Below the pieces are notes generated by a model that made no database searches, was not told the DNA's origin, and saw only the letters and a list, made by a program, of their open reading frames with translations. The position numbers and the translations under genes were made by a program. A stretch of DNA of 64,000 nucleotides from Streptomyces antnestii (lineage in GTDB: Bacteria; Actinomycetota; Actinomycetes; Streptomycetales; Streptomycetaceae): positions 164,568 to 228,567 of the forward strand of contig NZ_RZYA01000015.1 in the NCBI RefSeq assembly GCF_004005495.1, in the 5' to 3' direction. Below are positions 35,215-44,279 of this stretch, one piece after another. Position 1 is the stretch's first letter, and each line of letters begins with the position of its first letter.

Positions 35215-35806
35215 GATTTTCCGTTCAGCGCCATCACCGCGGGTGCCGGACCGGCAGGCCCTGTGCGGCATCCTCTTCGTGCTGCATACCGGCATCCAGT
35301 GGGAGACCTGCCCCAGGAGCTCGGCTTCGGCTCGGGCATGACCTGCTGGCGGCGCCTGGCTGCAGGGAACGAGGCCGGTGTCTGGGACAAGCTGCACGTC
35401 CTGCTGCTGGAGAAGCTGCGGTCGAAGAACCAGCTGGATCGGGGCCGGGCGGTGATCGACTCCTCCCCCGTTAGGGCAGCTGGCAAGGGCCCAAAAGCGC
35501 GCCCCGCCCGGTCGACTGCGCACGGCCGGGCAGCAAGCACCACGTCACCGTCGACGGGCAGGGCATCCCGCTCGCGGGCCCGGTCGGCAGGCCGCGGCGC
35601 CGCCCGGATGCTCTGCTGGCTGACCGTGGCTATCACCACGACATCCACCGTCGCCTGCTCTGACAGCGCGGGATCCGGCCCGTGATCGAGAAGCGGGGCG
35701 AGGCCCGTGGCACCGGCCTGCGCATCTTCAGCTACGTCGTCGAGCGTCGCCCCATCCCTCTGGCTCCACGGGATCCGTCGCCTGCGCATCCGGTGGGAAC
35801 GACGAG
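35215..35806 (+). pseudogene. Degenerate IS5-family transposase
   Basis: Fragments spread over all three plus-strand frames follow the order of an IS5-type DDE transposase: DRQALCGILFVLHTGIQWE, PQELGFGSGMTCWRRLAA, VWDKLHVLLLEKLRSKNQLD, RAVIDSSPVRA, then RGIRPVIEKRGEARGTGL and the closing LHGIRRLRIRWERR. At least four frameshifts break it, so it is inactive. Confidence 0.7.
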
Positions 35807-35998
35807 GCCTGGTTCGCCAATTCCTCCATCGCCCTGTCGCTCCAGTGCCTGCACCACTACGGCCGGCACGTGAGCCGATCCGAGATCCTCAACGACCCCG
35901 ACGAGCACGAGGACGAGCCCAAGCGGATCGACCCGCCCGCGTTCGACGGGTACATCGGCTTCATCTGGACGGAGTTCCTCGACCGATGGCTCTGGTAG
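35801..35998 (+). pseudogene. C-terminal fragment of an unidentified gene
   Basis: The frame DEAWFANSSIALSLQCLHHYG...DPDEHEDEPKRIDPPAFDGYIGFIWTEFLDRWLW ends at a TAG and has a strong G/C third-position bias, so it was once coding. It starts exactly where the IS5 remnant stops, so its 5' part was removed by that insertion or a later deletion. I do not recognise the family. The region from 35999 to 36230 holds nothing else. Confidence 0.4.
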
Positions 35999-36230
35999 TC
36001 CTGCGTTCCGCTGCGCGCCTGTTCGTGTCCACGGTGTCGTCGCGCTGAACGGCCAGCCCGGCCGCAGACGGGGTCATGCTTCGTGCGTAACGGCCGTGTC
36101 GCCGTCACCCCGCTTCATTCACCATGCAGAGAGTCGCCTGCAAGCGGACGGCCGCGAACGGGGAATGGTGGCCGCAGCCGTCCAGGGCACCACACACTGT
36201 TCGCCTTTGTTCCGGTAGACCCGCGGGCCG

Positions 36231-37439
36231 TCACGAGATACGGCAGGGGGCGAGAGAGGCCGCGATGCGATGGACAATCCGTGTCAGGACATCGAGGTCC
36301 GTGGCAAAGTTCAGGCGGACGAATCCTTTGCCAGCTCGTCCGCAGTCGCCCCCATCGAGGGTGGAGATCTGCCCTCTGTCGGCGAAGTAGCGGGCTGGCG
36401 TCCTGTCCAGGGCTAGCGAACGGCAGTCAAGCCACGCCAGATAGGTGCCCTCAGGGGGGACGTAGCTGATGCACGGGTGGGCTTGCTTCAGCTGACAACC
36501 AAGGCGGTGACGGTTGCGGTCGAGCAGCCCTATGGTTTGCTCCAGCCAGGGCCTCCCGTGGCGGAAGGCCGCGGCATTCGCGACAGCGCCCAGGACCGAA
36601 GTACCGTCGGTTGCAAGTCGGTCCAGGCGCTGCCAGCGGTTGCGGTCAGCATCATTGCTTAGCAACACCTGAGCGCACTTCAGACCCGGCAGATTCCACG
36701 CTTTCGAGGCGGAGGTGGCAGTGATGGTGTGGGCAGCTGCAGCTGGACTGATCGACGCGTATGGGATGTGCTGCTGGCCGGGGTAGGTCAGTGGGGCGTG
36801 AACTTCGTCCGCGAAAACACGGCCGCCGTGTCGCTCGACAACTTCGCTGAGGGCGGCCAGTTCAGTTCGGTCCAGAACTCGCCCCGTCGGATTGTGGGGG
36901 TTACACAGGAGCAGTATGTGGCCGCCCGCCCTGAAGGCCCGGTCCAATTCTTCGAGGTCATACGTGAACCGACCTTTGATGTTGACCATATCGACTTCGA
37001 TGACCGGTCGGCCCAGCACGGCAGGCACCTTTAGGAAGGGCGGATATGCAGGTGTGGGGACGATGACAGGTGTGGCGGGTTTGGAGAAGTACTGGATGGC
37101 GACATGCAAGGCGCGGACTACGTCCGGCAGGAGTTGTACATCGTCTGCATCCACGCTCCAGCCGTAGGTGTCTTGTTGCCAGTCGGCGCAGGCACGGCGC
37201 ACAGAGTCTGTGAGAGCCTGTGGCAGATAGCCCAACAGGTGCTCGCGAACAGCTTCGTGCAGCGCCTCTTGGACCACTGGAGCGGTGCCGAAGTCCATTT
37301 CGGCTGCTCCTGCCGCCAGGATGTCTGGCTTCTGCATTTCGGCCCACTTGAAGTGGGCCGCTCGATTAGTACGGCGCGGGCTGGCTGCCGGCCGGTCAGA
37401 TGAAGAGTCGTGGGCGAAGGCGTGAGCCTGAGTGTTCAT
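36231..37439 (-). CDS. PLP-dependent aminotransferase/C-S lyase, MalY/PatB type
   Basis: 402 residues, fold type I. Class I/II aminotransferase motifs are complete: ILLLCNPHNPTGRVL, VFADEVHAPLTYPG and the PLP lysine in TATSASKAWNLPGLK, with the substrate Arg in GKGFVRLNFAT. The sequence is closest in style to the MalY/PatB cystathionine beta-lyase subgroup, whose members in clusters act as C-S lyases or as transaminases. ATG 37439 is used, with only a weak ribosome-binding site. It belongs to the minus-strand half of the cluster, read towards the IS debris. Possible role: amino-group or sulfur chemistry on a building block. Confidence 0.85.
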   Translation of the reverse strand: MNTQAHAFAHDSSSDRPAASPRRTNRAAHFKWAEMQKPDILAAGAAEMDFGTAPVVQEALHEAVREHLLGYLPQALTDSVRRACADWQQDTYGWSVDADDVQLLPDVVRALHVAIQYFSKPATPVIVPTPAYPPFLKVPAVLGRPVIEVDMVNIKGRFTYDLEELDRAFRAGGHILLLCNPHNPTGRVLDRTELAALSEVVERHGGRVFADEVHAPLTYPGQQHIPYASISPAAAAHTITATSASKAWNLPGLKCAQVLLSNDADRNRWQRLDRLATDGTSVLGAVANAAAFRHGRPWLEQTIGLLDRNRHRLGCQLKQAHPCISYVPPEGTYLAWLDCRSLALDRTPARYFADRGQISTLDGGDCGRAGKGFVRLNFATDLDVLTRIVHRIAASLAPCRIS

Positions 37440-37728
37440 GTGTCACATCCCGGCAGAAGGACAGGTCGGCACCTGTCCGCGGCATTCGTAGATGCCGCGG
37501 ACAGAAAGGATTGGAATAGGCGCTGTTGGCCGCCTTGTCCTCTTCGGTGGCCCGGGCCTGGTCACGCGATGGGCTAACGACGAGGCATTCAGCGAAGCTG
37601 GACAACGTAGGTTCGCATGTCTGGAATCAAGCTTCGCCCGCTGGGCGGTGTACTGGTCTGGCGCTGTCGAACCGCTTCTGATGGCGTGGATGAGCCATGC
37701 GACACCTCTCGGCAGCAAGCGTGATGCC

Positions 37729-38154
37729 TCACTCAGTGAAGGCCTGCAGACCAGCCGCAAGACTGGCTGCCCAGTTCTGTCCGTCAAAGTCGTGGTACTT
37801 CACCTCGGCGAAGCTGAGGTCGTCCATACAGCGTGCGTTGACGCTGTAGTACCCGGTGGGGTGGGACCTGGGGCGGTAGAAGGGCAGAATGTGGCAGGTC
37901 TTGCAGAAGGTGTGGCTGGCCGATTCGCCGAACTTGTAGGGCTCCAAGTGGCCCTGACCCTTCGTGATACGGAAGCGGTCCTCGGTGACCAGGATCTCTT
38001 GGAAGCCGGACTTGAAGCAGATATCGCAGTTGCACAGAGAGACGGTCAGGTGCGACGTGAGCAGGACGTCAAATGTGACTGCCCCGCAGTGACATTTGCC
38101 TGAGTGCCAAGAGCGTTTTTCATCGGCGCGAACTTGTGCGGTTTCCGTCTTCAC
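37729..38154 (-). CDS. GFA-family zinc protein
   Basis: 141 residues of the glutathione-dependent formaldehyde-activating (GFA/CENP-V) fold. Zinc-binding cysteines are in place: GKCHCGAVTFDV, SLCNCDICFKSG and HTFCKTCH. GTG 38154 is chosen because GGAGG lies 6 bases upstream. Most bacterial GFA proteins have no proven reaction. In a cluster with an SHMT-like enzyme a link to one-carbon or formaldehyde handling is conceivable, but that is inference. The stretch 37440-37728 between it and the aminotransferase shows no reliable gene. Confidence 0.85.
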   Translation of the reverse strand: MKTETAQVRADEKRSWHSGKCHCGAVTFDVLLTSHLTVSLCNCDICFKSGFQEILVTEDRFRITKGQGHLEPYKFGESASHTFCKTCHILPFYRPRSHPTGYYSVNARCMDDLSFAEVKYHDFDGQNWAASLAAGLQAFTE

Positions 38155-38592
38155 TCGATCCTCCAAGGGGGCTGTGTGAAGTGTGTGGAGGTGGGCGGCT
38201 CTGTACGCGGAAGCCGCCGTCGGGGTGTTCACCAGGTAATGGGCAGATCGCGCAGGCCGTTGTCGGTCTTGTTGGGCATGGCATTGCCCGGTTGGATCCA
38301 TCCGCAGCGGGCGCATGCGCGAGCATCGGTGCGTGAACCCCTCAGCCCCAGGAAGAGGACGGGGAAGCGGGTCTGGTGCGGTCGGAGCTGAAGTAGGGGC
38401 CACTCAACACGGCCCGCATGCCTTCGTGCGGGCCACATGCCTCATGCGTTCATCCGCCGGGCAGCGTGACCTTGGCGACGGCGGCCTCGTCCCGGATCCG
38501 ACAGCGATTGCTGGGCTTCAGGCATGGTCCGGATCCCAATTGTCACGCCATAAGTGTTCTCCACTGGTGCTGGTGGAGAACGAACGGGTTGC
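38155..38592. other. Intergenic stretch with one candidate short minus-strand ORF
   Basis: No known gene is visible. A 69-codon minus-strand frame (38229-38438) ends RACARCGWIQPGNAMPNKTDNG...RDLPITW and lies 75 bases upstream of the GFA gene. Its second half looks more protein-like than its first half. It could be the tail of a broken gene or a short peptide gene; no ribosome-binding site is evident. Confidence 0.3.
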
Positions 38593-39489
38593 TTAGCTGG
38601 CGGCTGGCAACTGCACGCTCATGGGTAGCTCCGAGTGGGGCGCAGTGGAGTCGAGGCCACTGGAGGCGTGCCCTTCCAGGGCAGGCTTGCGGGTGAAGAA
38701 GACGAGCATGTCTCGCCAAGCTGACTGGTCGGCGTCCTGCGCTGCGATGGTTGAGACGCTGTGCTTTCGCTCGTGGTCGACGATCAGAATTGTGTCGAGG
38801 AAGTTGCGGTGCTGCATCACGCCGAACTGCAGTTCCGGGTCTACCTGGCCCCAGTGGGTCGCGTTCTTCTCGGCGTTGTCGTGGATGCGCGTGATTGCGC
38901 TGTCCTCGGTCATGTTCCTGCCGCCGAGGAAGACGGTCATGGTGTGGTCGACACCGTCGGCGTGAACCCCTTCCAGCGCAGGCTCGCCGGTGAGCTGAGG
39001 GGTGGTGATCGTACGAGTGTGGAAGACCGTGCAGATCCACTTGTCCGTGTTGTAGTCCTGGAACGGACGGTGGAGTATCTGAAGGTCGCCCGCGATCAAA
39101 GCCTTGAAGATCAGCAACGCCTTGAAAGTGGGATTGAGCTGGGTATTGTTGTCCATTTCGGCGAAGTGGCGTGTCTTGCCGGAGTCATGGCGGACAAAGT
39201 CCTCCTCGGCCGAGAGCACGAACGGCTGGAACTCGGTGCGGTAGGCCTGCCCATTCGCCGGGTCGATACAGAAGCGGCCGTTTCGCGCCTTGCGAAAATC
39301 GAGCGTCGGGTCAGGAGGAAGATCTTCGGTGACCTTCTTGAAATCCTCGATGCTCTCGGGGGTCGCCCCGAAGGCGGACAGGATGTCGATGAGGTCCTCG
39401 CCCTTGATGAAGGCGACTCGGTCACGCGTGTACTGCGCCTTGATGTCATCAATAGCCGCGAGAGCCTTGTGTACCGTCATGAAATTCAT
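38593..39489 (-). CDS. 2OG-Fe dioxygenase, amino-acid hydroxylase (isoleucine dioxygenase-like)
   Basis: 298 residues of the 2OG-Fe dioxygenase family (PF10014 type), whose studied members hydroxylate free aliphatic amino acids such as L-isoleucine, L-leucine or L-methionine. Iron ligands are visible as His-x-Asp in LEGVHADGVDHTM and the distal His in DHERKHSVSTI. The conserved RTITTPQLTGEPALEG and HRPFQDYNTDKW are also present. ATG 39489 is preferred; a second ATG lies 9 bases downstream. It probably makes a hydroxylated amino acid for the ATP-grasp ligases. It is read in the same direction as the GFA and aminotransferase genes. Confidence 0.88.
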   Translation of the reverse strand: MNFMTVHKALAAIDDIKAQYTRDRVAFIKGEDLIDILSAFGATPESIEDFKKVTEDLPPDPTLDFRKARNGRFCIDPANGQAYRTEFQPFVLSAEEDFVRHDSGKTRHFAEMDNNTQLNPTFKALLIFKALIAGDLQILHRPFQDYNTDKWICTVFHTRTITTPQLTGEPALEGVHADGVDHTMTVFLGGRNMTEDSAITRIHDNAEKNATHWGQVDPELQFGVMQHRNFLDTILIVDHERKHSVSTIAAQDADQSAWRDMLVFFTRKPALEGHASSGLDSTAPHSELPMSVQLPAAS

Positions 39490-39601
39490 GAGTGTGTCCT
39501 GGATTCTGTATGTACCTAGGGGCCGGACGGCGAGGCTGCGTACAGTCTGGCTTCTTAGGCAGTGGAAGGAGAGCCTGCCGCGTGGGCGAACTGAAGCCCG
39601 G

Positions 39602-40558
39602 CTAGTGGCTGGTGGTGCCCTCTTGGAGGCGCGAGACCATGTGCTTGGCGGAATCAACCGGAGCGGTACCGCTCAGTGAGTGGCTGCCGGCCCCGCTGCT
39701 CTCGTTGAGTCTGCGGGCCTGATCGTTCCACTCCTCGCAGCCTGCGAAGGGGATCGTCTCGCCCTCAACGTAGTCCGGGATCGGGCGGTAGGCGTTGCCT
39801 CCGGCAACCGGGTTACCGCGGGCGAGGATGGGGTCGAGATAGACGCCTTGGCTGAGGATGCGGGTGGTGGCCGAGATATAACCGATGTCGAGTCCGCACC
39901 GTCGGGTGTTTGAAGTGTTGGGTTCAGAGGAGTGCAGCAGGTTGGGATGATGGATAGAGATGTCTCCGGGATTCAGCTCTATTTCGGTGATGCCGTGCTT
40001 CTCGATCATTTCGTCGACGAGTCGCTGGTCGGACGAGGAGAACAGCAGGTTGGGTACATCAGTGCGGGACGATGTCTTCTGCAGTGGCAGGTGTTGGGTA
40101 CCTGGAATGACCCGCAGGCAACCGTTCTCTGTAGTGGTGGCGTCCACCGCGAGCCAGACCGTAAGGGCCTGCATCGGGTCGAGTTTCCAGTAGGCCCCGT
40201 CCTGGTGCCAGAGCACCGCGTGTCCGTCGACGGGCGGCTTGCATACGTAGTGCGCCGTGAAGCAGGCGATGTCCGGGCCGAGGAAGTGCTCGCCGACATC
40301 GACAAGGGAACTTTCCATAATCATGCGCACCCAAAAGGCATCGTCCCGGATCAGCGGGTGGTGGAGATGCTCCGGGCGCAGTTCGGAGTACTTATTGATG
40401 AGCCAGTCGACGTGGGTGCGAACTTCTTCCATCAGGTGCGGCGAGACGACGTCGCGAATGATGGCGTAGCCGTTCTCTTCGTACTCGACTGCCGCCTGCT
40501 CAAGTTTATTCATATTAGGGCCATCCGATTGGTTGTGAGTTGCTGGTGCGTTGGTCAT
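39602..40558 (-). CDS. Phytanoyl-CoA dioxygenase (PhyH)-family oxygenase
   Basis: 318 residues of the PhyH fold, the third non-haem iron oxygenase of the cluster. The iron site is His-x-Asp in LWHQDGAYW and the distal His in SIHHPNLLHSSEPN, and the 2-oxoglutarate Arg follows in RRCGLDIGYI. As both His-x-Asp and the distal His are present, hydroxylation or a related oxidation is more likely than halogenation. ATG 40558 is used; ATG 40513 (MNKLEQAA) is the alternative. It starts 20 bases after the stop of the PGM1-like ligase gene, so they share a transcript. Confidence 0.88.
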   Translation of the reverse strand: MTNAPATHNQSDGPNMNKLEQAAVEYEENGYAIIRDVVSPHLMEEVRTHVDWLINKYSELRPEHLHHPLIRDDAFWVRMIMESSLVDVGEHFLGPDIACFTAHYVCKPPVDGHAVLWHQDGAYWKLDPMQALTVWLAVDATTTENGCLRVIPGTQHLPLQKTSSRTDVPNLLFSSSDQRLVDEMIEKHGITEIELNPGDISIHHPNLLHSSEPNTSNTRRCGLDIGYISATTRILSQGVYLDPILARGNPVAGGNAYRPIPDYVEGETIPFAGCEEWNDQARRLNESSGAGSHSLSGTAPVDSAKHMVSRLQEGTTSH

Positions 40559-40578
40559 ACGTGATCGCCGAGACCTAA

Positions 40579-41925
40579 TCAGCGATCAGTCGCGGCGGCG
40601 GCGAGGTATTCATCCACTGCCTTGCGTAGATCTCCTTCAATCTTCCGGTTTTCGTCAAGGGAACTCCCGATAATCAGGCACTCCATCATATTGGCTAGCC
40701 GCGGGTCACAAGCCAGAATGATTACACCTCGACCCTGGCTCTTATCAAAGGCAATCTCCTGCTCTGCAAGTAGAGCAAGTGCTTCCGGCAGGGGGACCGG
40801 AGGGACATCTCGAAGAGAGGAAACGTTATGGGTGTCGGAATAGCGTGTTCCGACCAAACGCTCGCTTATGGCATGGAGAATGGTGCCACCCCCCCATCGT
40901 GCATTGGACTCATTGAAAAGCAGCTCGCCCGAGTCCGTAAGGATCGCATCGATGTTTATGTAGCCCTGATAGCCTAGGTCAGCGGCGAGATGCGCAAATT
41001 TTGCAGCTTCTGTAACGGCACTACCGAAGGAAAATGGAGGAAGATCCGCCGGTATGTCCAAACCGACCCATACTAGTTCCTTTTGGTCCGAGGGGTTTGG
41101 CTCTAGCCGAGCAGACCCTGATGCGATGAACCGCACTTCGCGACTGTCGCTAATGTGAAACTCAAAGTAGAAGATACTGCGCGCCTTGTGATAGCTCTCC
41201 ACCACGAGGACCTGCTGATCTTTCAGTTCGTCCCAGACGCTCGCGGCTACCTCTGCAACGTTTGTGATGTCAATTTTTCGAGTCTCGCGAACCCCCTCGA
41301 ATGCCTCATCTATCGAGTGCTGGGTAAGGGCAATGTTCCCTTTCCCCCCAGCGGCATTATCTCCCTTAATGATGACGCTGCCCGTCTCGGGCAGGAGCCG
41401 TTCCACTGCGCGAGTCAGTGTACGCAGATTGTTTGTGATGCAACCGTTTGGAACAGGCAATCCCGCGCCTGTCGCCAATTGCCTGAAATGCGACTTGCGA
41501 TTCAGTAGAACCGGCCCTCGTTGGCTGGCAAATTCCCATCCGGTTCCTGCCTTCACGCCAAGTAGACGTGACAGTTCAGCGGCACCATCCGTGAAGAAGC
41601 ACGGCATGAACTGCCAAGGTTCAGAACGATTCGTCAAGAAGATCAGAGACTGCAGTTCTCCCACGAAATCCGGGGAAAGGATGACTTCGTCATTCAAGAT
41701 CTCATTTCGAGTCAAGGTTAGAATCGTATCCGTGTCCACGCCGATTACTTGGCCCACGTATTCCAGGAAATCTTGCTCAATCTGGGCGGGCACGACGAGG
41801 ATGTCTCCCTCTTCAATGAACCACATGTGACGCCAGCCGGACACTGTAGTCGGGTGAGAACTCGTGACACCCAAGGCGGCGGCCGGGTAATCCGCACGTA
41901 CATTGATCAGGATAATCTTGGGCAC
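40579..41925 (-). CDS. ATP-grasp peptide ligase, PGM1-like
   Basis: About 448 residues. A preATP-grasp domain begins VPKIILINVRADYPAA. The ATP-grasp core has GSVIIKGDNAAGGKGNIAL (ATP-binding Lys and glycine loop) and the metal-binding LLFNESNARWGGGTILHAI. A C-terminal domain follows from about residue 350. The layout matches the pheganomycin ligase PGM1, which joins a non-proteinogenic amino acid to a peptide. GTG 41925 is preferred because GAGGGG lies 5 bases upstream; ATG 41937 is the alternative. It heads the minus-strand half of the cluster and is divergent from the SARP gene. With the ligase at 22696 the cluster has two bond-forming enzymes and no NRPS. Confidence 0.85.
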   Translation of the reverse strand: MPKIILINVRADYPAAALGVTSSHPTTVSGWRHMWFIEEGDILVVPAQIEQDFLEYVGQVIGVDTDTILTLTRNEILNDEVILSPDFVGELQSLIFLTNRSEPWQFMPCFFTDGAAELSRLLGVKAGTGWEFASQRGPVLLNRKSHFRQLATGAGLPVPNGCITNNLRTLTRAVERLLPETGSVIIKGDNAAGGKGNIALTQHSIDEAFEGVRETRKIDITNVAEVAASVWDELKDQQVLVVESYHKARSIFYFEFHISDSREVRFIASGSARLEPNPSDQKELVWVGLDIPADLPPFSFGSAVTEAAKFAHLAADLGYQGYINIDAILTDSGELLFNESNARWGGGTILHAISERLVGTRYSDTHNVSSLRDVPPVPLPEALALLAEQEIAFDKSQGRGVIILACDPRLANMMECLIIGSSLDENRKIEGDLRKAVDEYLAAAATDR

Positions 41926-42473
41926 GGGACCCCTCATTTCTCATTTTGGCGAATTAGTGCGCCCGCGCGGGCACCCCCGCGCACGCGCCGTTCACTCCTA
42001 CCATCCGTCGTACGAGCCTCGATCACGTCCGTCCATCAGGGATACATGGGAGGTCCAAGTTGCGTCTGCGTGCACTACACGCAACGTCGTGGAGCTCGGG
42101 TAGACCTTGGCGTATAGGCAGGGGCCGTGCGCCAACGCCCCGCCCCTCTGAAGATGCGGGAACCGCAGAAGCCTCGTTGGAGAACCGCCGGCGGAGTTCT
42201 GAGCGTCGACAGGCTGTTCGGGTGCCGCGGATTGGCTAGATGGAGGGACGGCAAAAGCCTTGAACCTAATACGGACGCCATGGAAACCGGAATATCATGC
42301 CATGTCGGCATTAAGATTTCTCAATACACTCATCACCTGAGGGCGCATCTCAAGGTCACATCTCAGTAAAATGACGAGAACATTCCAGAGCGGTCTAGAC
42401 ATCTGTTCCCCGCCTCGCGGAGTCTTGACCGTGCCGCATCCGACGGGGAACTGATTGAAGGTTTGACTTCGCA
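41926..42473. promoter_or_regulatory. Divergent control region between the ligase and SARP genes
   Basis: About 550 bases without a supported gene separate the minus-strand ligase operon from the plus-strand SARP gene. The half near the SARP gene (42240-42470) is A/T-rich and is the likely promoter region for both directions. The repeated heptamer CATCTCA occurs at 42346-42352 and 42359-42365; its 13-base spacing is not the 11 bases usual for SARP sites, so I do not call an operator. Confidence 0.45.
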
Positions 42474-43217
42474 ATGCTGTTCAGGATACTGGGGGATATC
42501 GATTTTCTCGCTCCATTGAGGCAGAGTGCCACAATGGGAGGAAAGAAGGCCGAGCTGCTAGGGGTGCTGCTCCTCGGGGCGAATGAAACAGTCCCCCTGG
42601 ATCGGATAGTCGAGGGGATATGGGGAAGCGAGCCGCCTAAATCTGCTATCCGAAACGTGAGAACCTATGCCTGGCAAGTTCGACGGGAGCTCGGTGACGA
42701 GGCTTACCGCTTGAGCCATTCACCAGGGGGGTACAAAATAGCATGCGCAGCATCCGAACTCGATCTTTACATTTTCCAGCAGCTAGCCGATGAGGGATTT
42801 CGGGCAGCGAAGAGAGGGGAAACTGCTACTGCTTCGGAAAAGCTTGAAGAGGCTCTGTCGTACTGGCGCGGACAACCGTTCGGCGGCGTTCCTCTCTCGC
42901 AGTACCTTCAAGCAGAAGTCGACTGGCTGCAGGAGCGTCGTCTATGCGTTCTGGAAGAACTGCTTGGGCTTCATGTCGCGCAGGGGTCACACCATGAAGT
43001 GATTGAAAAGGCCAGGCGGGAGATAATACGACACCCTCTCAGGGAGACACTCCATGAGCATCTCGTTCGATCCCTCGTTCGGTCTGGAAGGGGTGGAGAG
43101 GCCATATCGGCTTATCTGAAAGCGAAGCAGATACTCAATGCAGAGCTTGGCGTTGAGCCTGCTGGCCCCCTGAAGAATCTCTACGAAGAGATTCTCTCGG
43201 ACTCATCATGCGCCTGA
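42474..43217 (+). CDS. SARP-family pathway activator
   Basis: 247 residues, the size of short Streptomyces antibiotic regulatory proteins. An N-terminal OmpR-like winged helix (KKAELLGVLLLGANETVPLDRIVEGIWGSEPPKSAIRNVRTYAWQVRREL, ending SPGGYKI) is followed by the bacterial transcriptional activation domain (DLYIFQQLADEG, then ALSYWRGQPFGGV). SARPs bind direct repeats at the -35 region and switch on biosynthetic operons. This one most likely activates the cluster at 22.7-44 kb. It is divergent from the PGM1-like ligase gene and 25 bases upstream of the methyltransferase gene. Confidence 0.93.
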   Translation: MLFRILGDIDFLAPLRQSATMGGKKAELLGVLLLGANETVPLDRIVEGIWGSEPPKSAIRNVRTYAWQVRRELGDEAYRLSHSPGGYKIACAASELDLYIFQQLADEGFRAAKRGETATASEKLEEALSYWRGQPFGGVPLSQYLQAEVDWLQERRLCVLEELLGLHVAQGSHHEVIEKARREIIRHPLRETLHEHLVRSLVRSGRGGEAISAYLKAKQILNAELGVEPAGPLKNLYEEILSDSSCA

Positions 43218-43242
43218 TCTCGAGGGAGAGTGAACGTACTTC

Positions 43243-44016
43243 ATGACATCATTGTCTCAATCTGCATTTGCCAACTCTTTCAATTCCCTCGCTTCCGTCT
43301 ATTCGGCGGTTCGTCCACACTACCCAGTGGAACTCTTCGAACGGATAGAGGGCATCGCTAAGATGTCCATGCGTGGTGCGACGATTCTAGATGTTGGCGC
43401 GGGAACCGGAATCGCCACGCGCCTGATGAAAGATCGGGGTGCAACTGTAATCGCGCTGGAGCCTGGCGATGGAATGGCGTTGCAGCTTCAAGCCAATCAC
43501 CCGGCGGTGCCTATCCTTCGGGGAGACGGAAATTATCTCCCAATCGGGTCGAACGTCATGGATTTTGTCACATATGCGCAGGCGTGGCATTGGACGGATT
43601 CGAACAAGTCGGTTCCCGAAGCAGAGCGTGTTTTGCGAAGAGGGGGAGCCCTTTCGGCATGGTGGAATGTTCCAGATTCAACCGTGCCATGGGTGGCTGA
43701 ACAAGAGGAAAGGCTAAGGGCTCGCCTTCCTAGTTACCATTCCTTCAATGTGACACGAACTGCAGCAGAGGTGATCCGTAGCGCCTCTCCTGCGTTTTCG
43801 ACCACTGCCGTCGAGCTACACTGGTGCCGGCGGGTGCCGATTGACTTGCACTTGAAGAATCTGTCCACCCTGTCTTACTTCGCTGTTCTATCTCGTCAAG
43901 AAAGCGAGGAAATTCTCGCCGCTGAACGTAAAGAGATCATTAGCGTGTTCCCTGACCTCATCGTCGAGGAGTCCTATCGCATAGATGTAACGGTTGCCGT
44001 GAAATCGGGTGACTGA
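43243..44016 (+). CDS. Class I SAM-dependent methyltransferase
   Basis: 257 residues with a Methyltransf_11-type core: ATILDVGAGTGIATRLM (SAM-binding loop), VIALEPGDGM (acidic residue after beta2), VTYAQAWHWTD and a post-core strand AEVIRSA. The sequence resembles small-molecule methyltransferases rather than tRNA or rRNA enzymes. It follows the SARP gene closely, so it is probably co-transcribed and modifies the cluster product or an intermediate. It is the last recognisable biosynthetic gene; IS debris follows. Confidence 0.88.
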   Translation: MTSLSQSAFANSFNSLASVYSAVRPHYPVELFERIEGIAKMSMRGATILDVGAGTGIATRLMKDRGATVIALEPGDGMALQLQANHPAVPILRGDGNYLPIGSNVMDFVTYAQAWHWTDSNKSVPEAERVLRRGGALSAWWNVPDSTVPWVAEQEERLRARLPSYHSFNVTRTAAEVIRSASPAFSTTAVELHWCRRVPIDLHLKNLSTLSYFAVLSRQESEEILAAERKEIISVFPDLIVEESYRIDVTVAVKSGD

Positions 44017-44279
44017 CCCAGAATTTCTCGGCTCCCAAAGGCACATGCGTCTGTGCAGGAGCAGCCTGATGAGCCAAAAGGGCCGCCGACATCATGCACC
44101 GCGAGGCTCCACACGCGCAGCCCGGCGGTGGCTCTTCAACTGTCGCGTCCTGCCCGCCGAGGACGAACCGCTTGCCAGCCCCACGTGAGGTCCTCGACGG
44201 GCACGGTATAGACGAACCCACCCCAGTGGGCTCCGCGGTTGGACCGTGTCGACAGGCGCGGCCTGCAGCTGCCGGGCCC

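Noticed and set aside
24011..40558. Halogenase activity for the iron/2-oxoglutarate enzymes
   Set aside because: All three show His-x-Asp or His-x-Glu with the distal His; non-haem iron halogenases replace the acidic residue by Ala or Gly.
42346..42365. Repeated heptamer CATCTCA upstream of the SARP gene as a SARP operator
   Set aside because: The 13-base spacing does not fit the 11-base helical repeat typical of SARP sites, and no -10 box is correctly placed.
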